From Arachidicoccus sp. BS20 (GTDB lineage Bacteria; Bacteroidota; Bacteroidia; Chitinophagales; Chitinophagaceae), in the NCBI RefSeq assembly GCF_001659705.1, contig NZ_CP015971.1, positions 1,860,001-1,924,000 on the forward strand: a DNA stretch of 64,000 nt, given 5' to 3'. Positions within the stretch are counted from its first letter, which is position 1. Every line of letters starts with the position of its first letter. Made by a program: the position numbers and the translations under genes. Under the pieces are notes generated by a model. The model did not search any database and was not told the DNA's origin. It saw nothing but the letters and a program-made list of their open reading frames with translations. Of this stretch, positions 63,726 to 64,000 are shown piece by piece.

Positions 63726-63773
63726 CGTATAAAGTGCTCTTAATTGCCATCGTGGTAATCCTTAAAATCCGTT

Positions 63774-64000
63774 TCATCCTCGTTCAGACTTATCAAAATC
63801 CTCCATCAAATCCACAATCGCTTGAACGCTGCTCAAAGGCATTGCATTGTACATCGAAACGCGCAAACCGCCAACGCTTCTGTGTCCTTTTACGCCAACC
63901 ATTCCGTGCTGCTTACACTCTTCCAAAAATTTATTTTCAATGTCTTTATCTTCAATCGTAAAGGTTGCGTTCATTAAACTTCTGTCTTCTTTTTCCACCA
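63774..64000 (-). CDS. serC: Phosphoserine aminotransferase, C-terminal end, cut by window edge
   Basis: The 75 visible codons (RSLMNATFTIEDKDIENKFL, KQHGMVGVKGHRSVGGLRVS, MYNAMPLSSVQAIVDLMEDF) match the end of SerC, including the substrate-binding HRSVGG. The frame is open at 64000; the start lies beyond the window. SerC transaminates 3-phosphohydroxypyruvate in serine synthesis. Confidence 0.92.
   Translation of the reverse strand, partial: VEKEDRSLMNATFTIEDKDIENKFLEECKQHGMVGVKGHRSVGGLRVSMYNAMPLSSVQAIVDLMEDFDKSERG

Overview
The window looks like the chromosome of a Bacteroidota bacterium, probably a Chitinophagaceae-like soil or rhizosphere member. Several genes are preceded by the Bacteroidota -7 box TAnnTTTG instead of a Shine-Dalgarno sequence. 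The protein families (DUF6443/DUF5977 Rhs proteins, ORF6N, MobV relaxase, TPR-HTH regulators, POT transporter) also fit that phylum. The genus is inference only.

Region 1 (1-39.6 kb) is one large Rhs polymorphic-toxin locus. An Rhs-like partner gene (open at the left edge) precedes a full-length secreted Rhs gene (2806-6900). Behind it lie six displaced or orphan Rhs C-terminal tips, each followed by a small immunity-type gene. The tips include an ADP-ribosyltransferase-like tip (two copies), a short basic toxin, a GHH/HNH nuclease, two RNase-like tips, an Ntox24 tip with Imm53, and a second R-S-E ADP-ribosyltransferase with a NADAR-family gene. Three of the cassette borders carry pairs of a 17-bp palindromic motif spaced 155-156 bp apart.

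Inside this locus sits a 10,927-bp unit present twice in direct tandem (5911-16837 and 16838-27764), with identical protein products throughout. Each unit begins with an Rhs tip, its immunity gene and a macrodomain ADP-ribosyl-hydrolase gene. These are followed by a HEPN-like protein, phage-type repressors, an AAA-like ATPase, two tyrosine recombinases, an ORF6N protein and a MobV relaxase. All three unit borders fall on TTCGG, the codons for Phe-Gly in the conserved YYPFG motif of Rhs, and all are in frame. Removing both units would rejoin the Rhs body to the next tip in frame. I read this as an integrative, mobilisable element that inserts into rhs and replaces the toxin tip with its own. 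This is the most interesting thing in the window.

Region 2 (39.6-49.6 kb) holds an IS5-type transposase remnant, then chromosomal genes: a VIT-type metal transporter, a CarboxypepD_reg-like exported protein, a radical SAM enzyme, a TPR-HTH regulator, a POT peptide transporter, a BamA/D15-type outer-membrane protein, and a desaturase closely resembling sphingolipid delta-4 desaturases.

Region 3 (49.7-64 kb) is ordinary chromosome: katG, a RidA protein, an L,D-transpeptidase-like protein, an SDR epimerase, a MerR regulator, an ankyrin protein, a DegT aminotransferase, tRNA-Phe, a fragment duplicated from gatB, a nitroreductase with a divergent HxlR regulator, gatB, adk, a TPR protein, a DUF1015 protein and the end of serC at the right edge.
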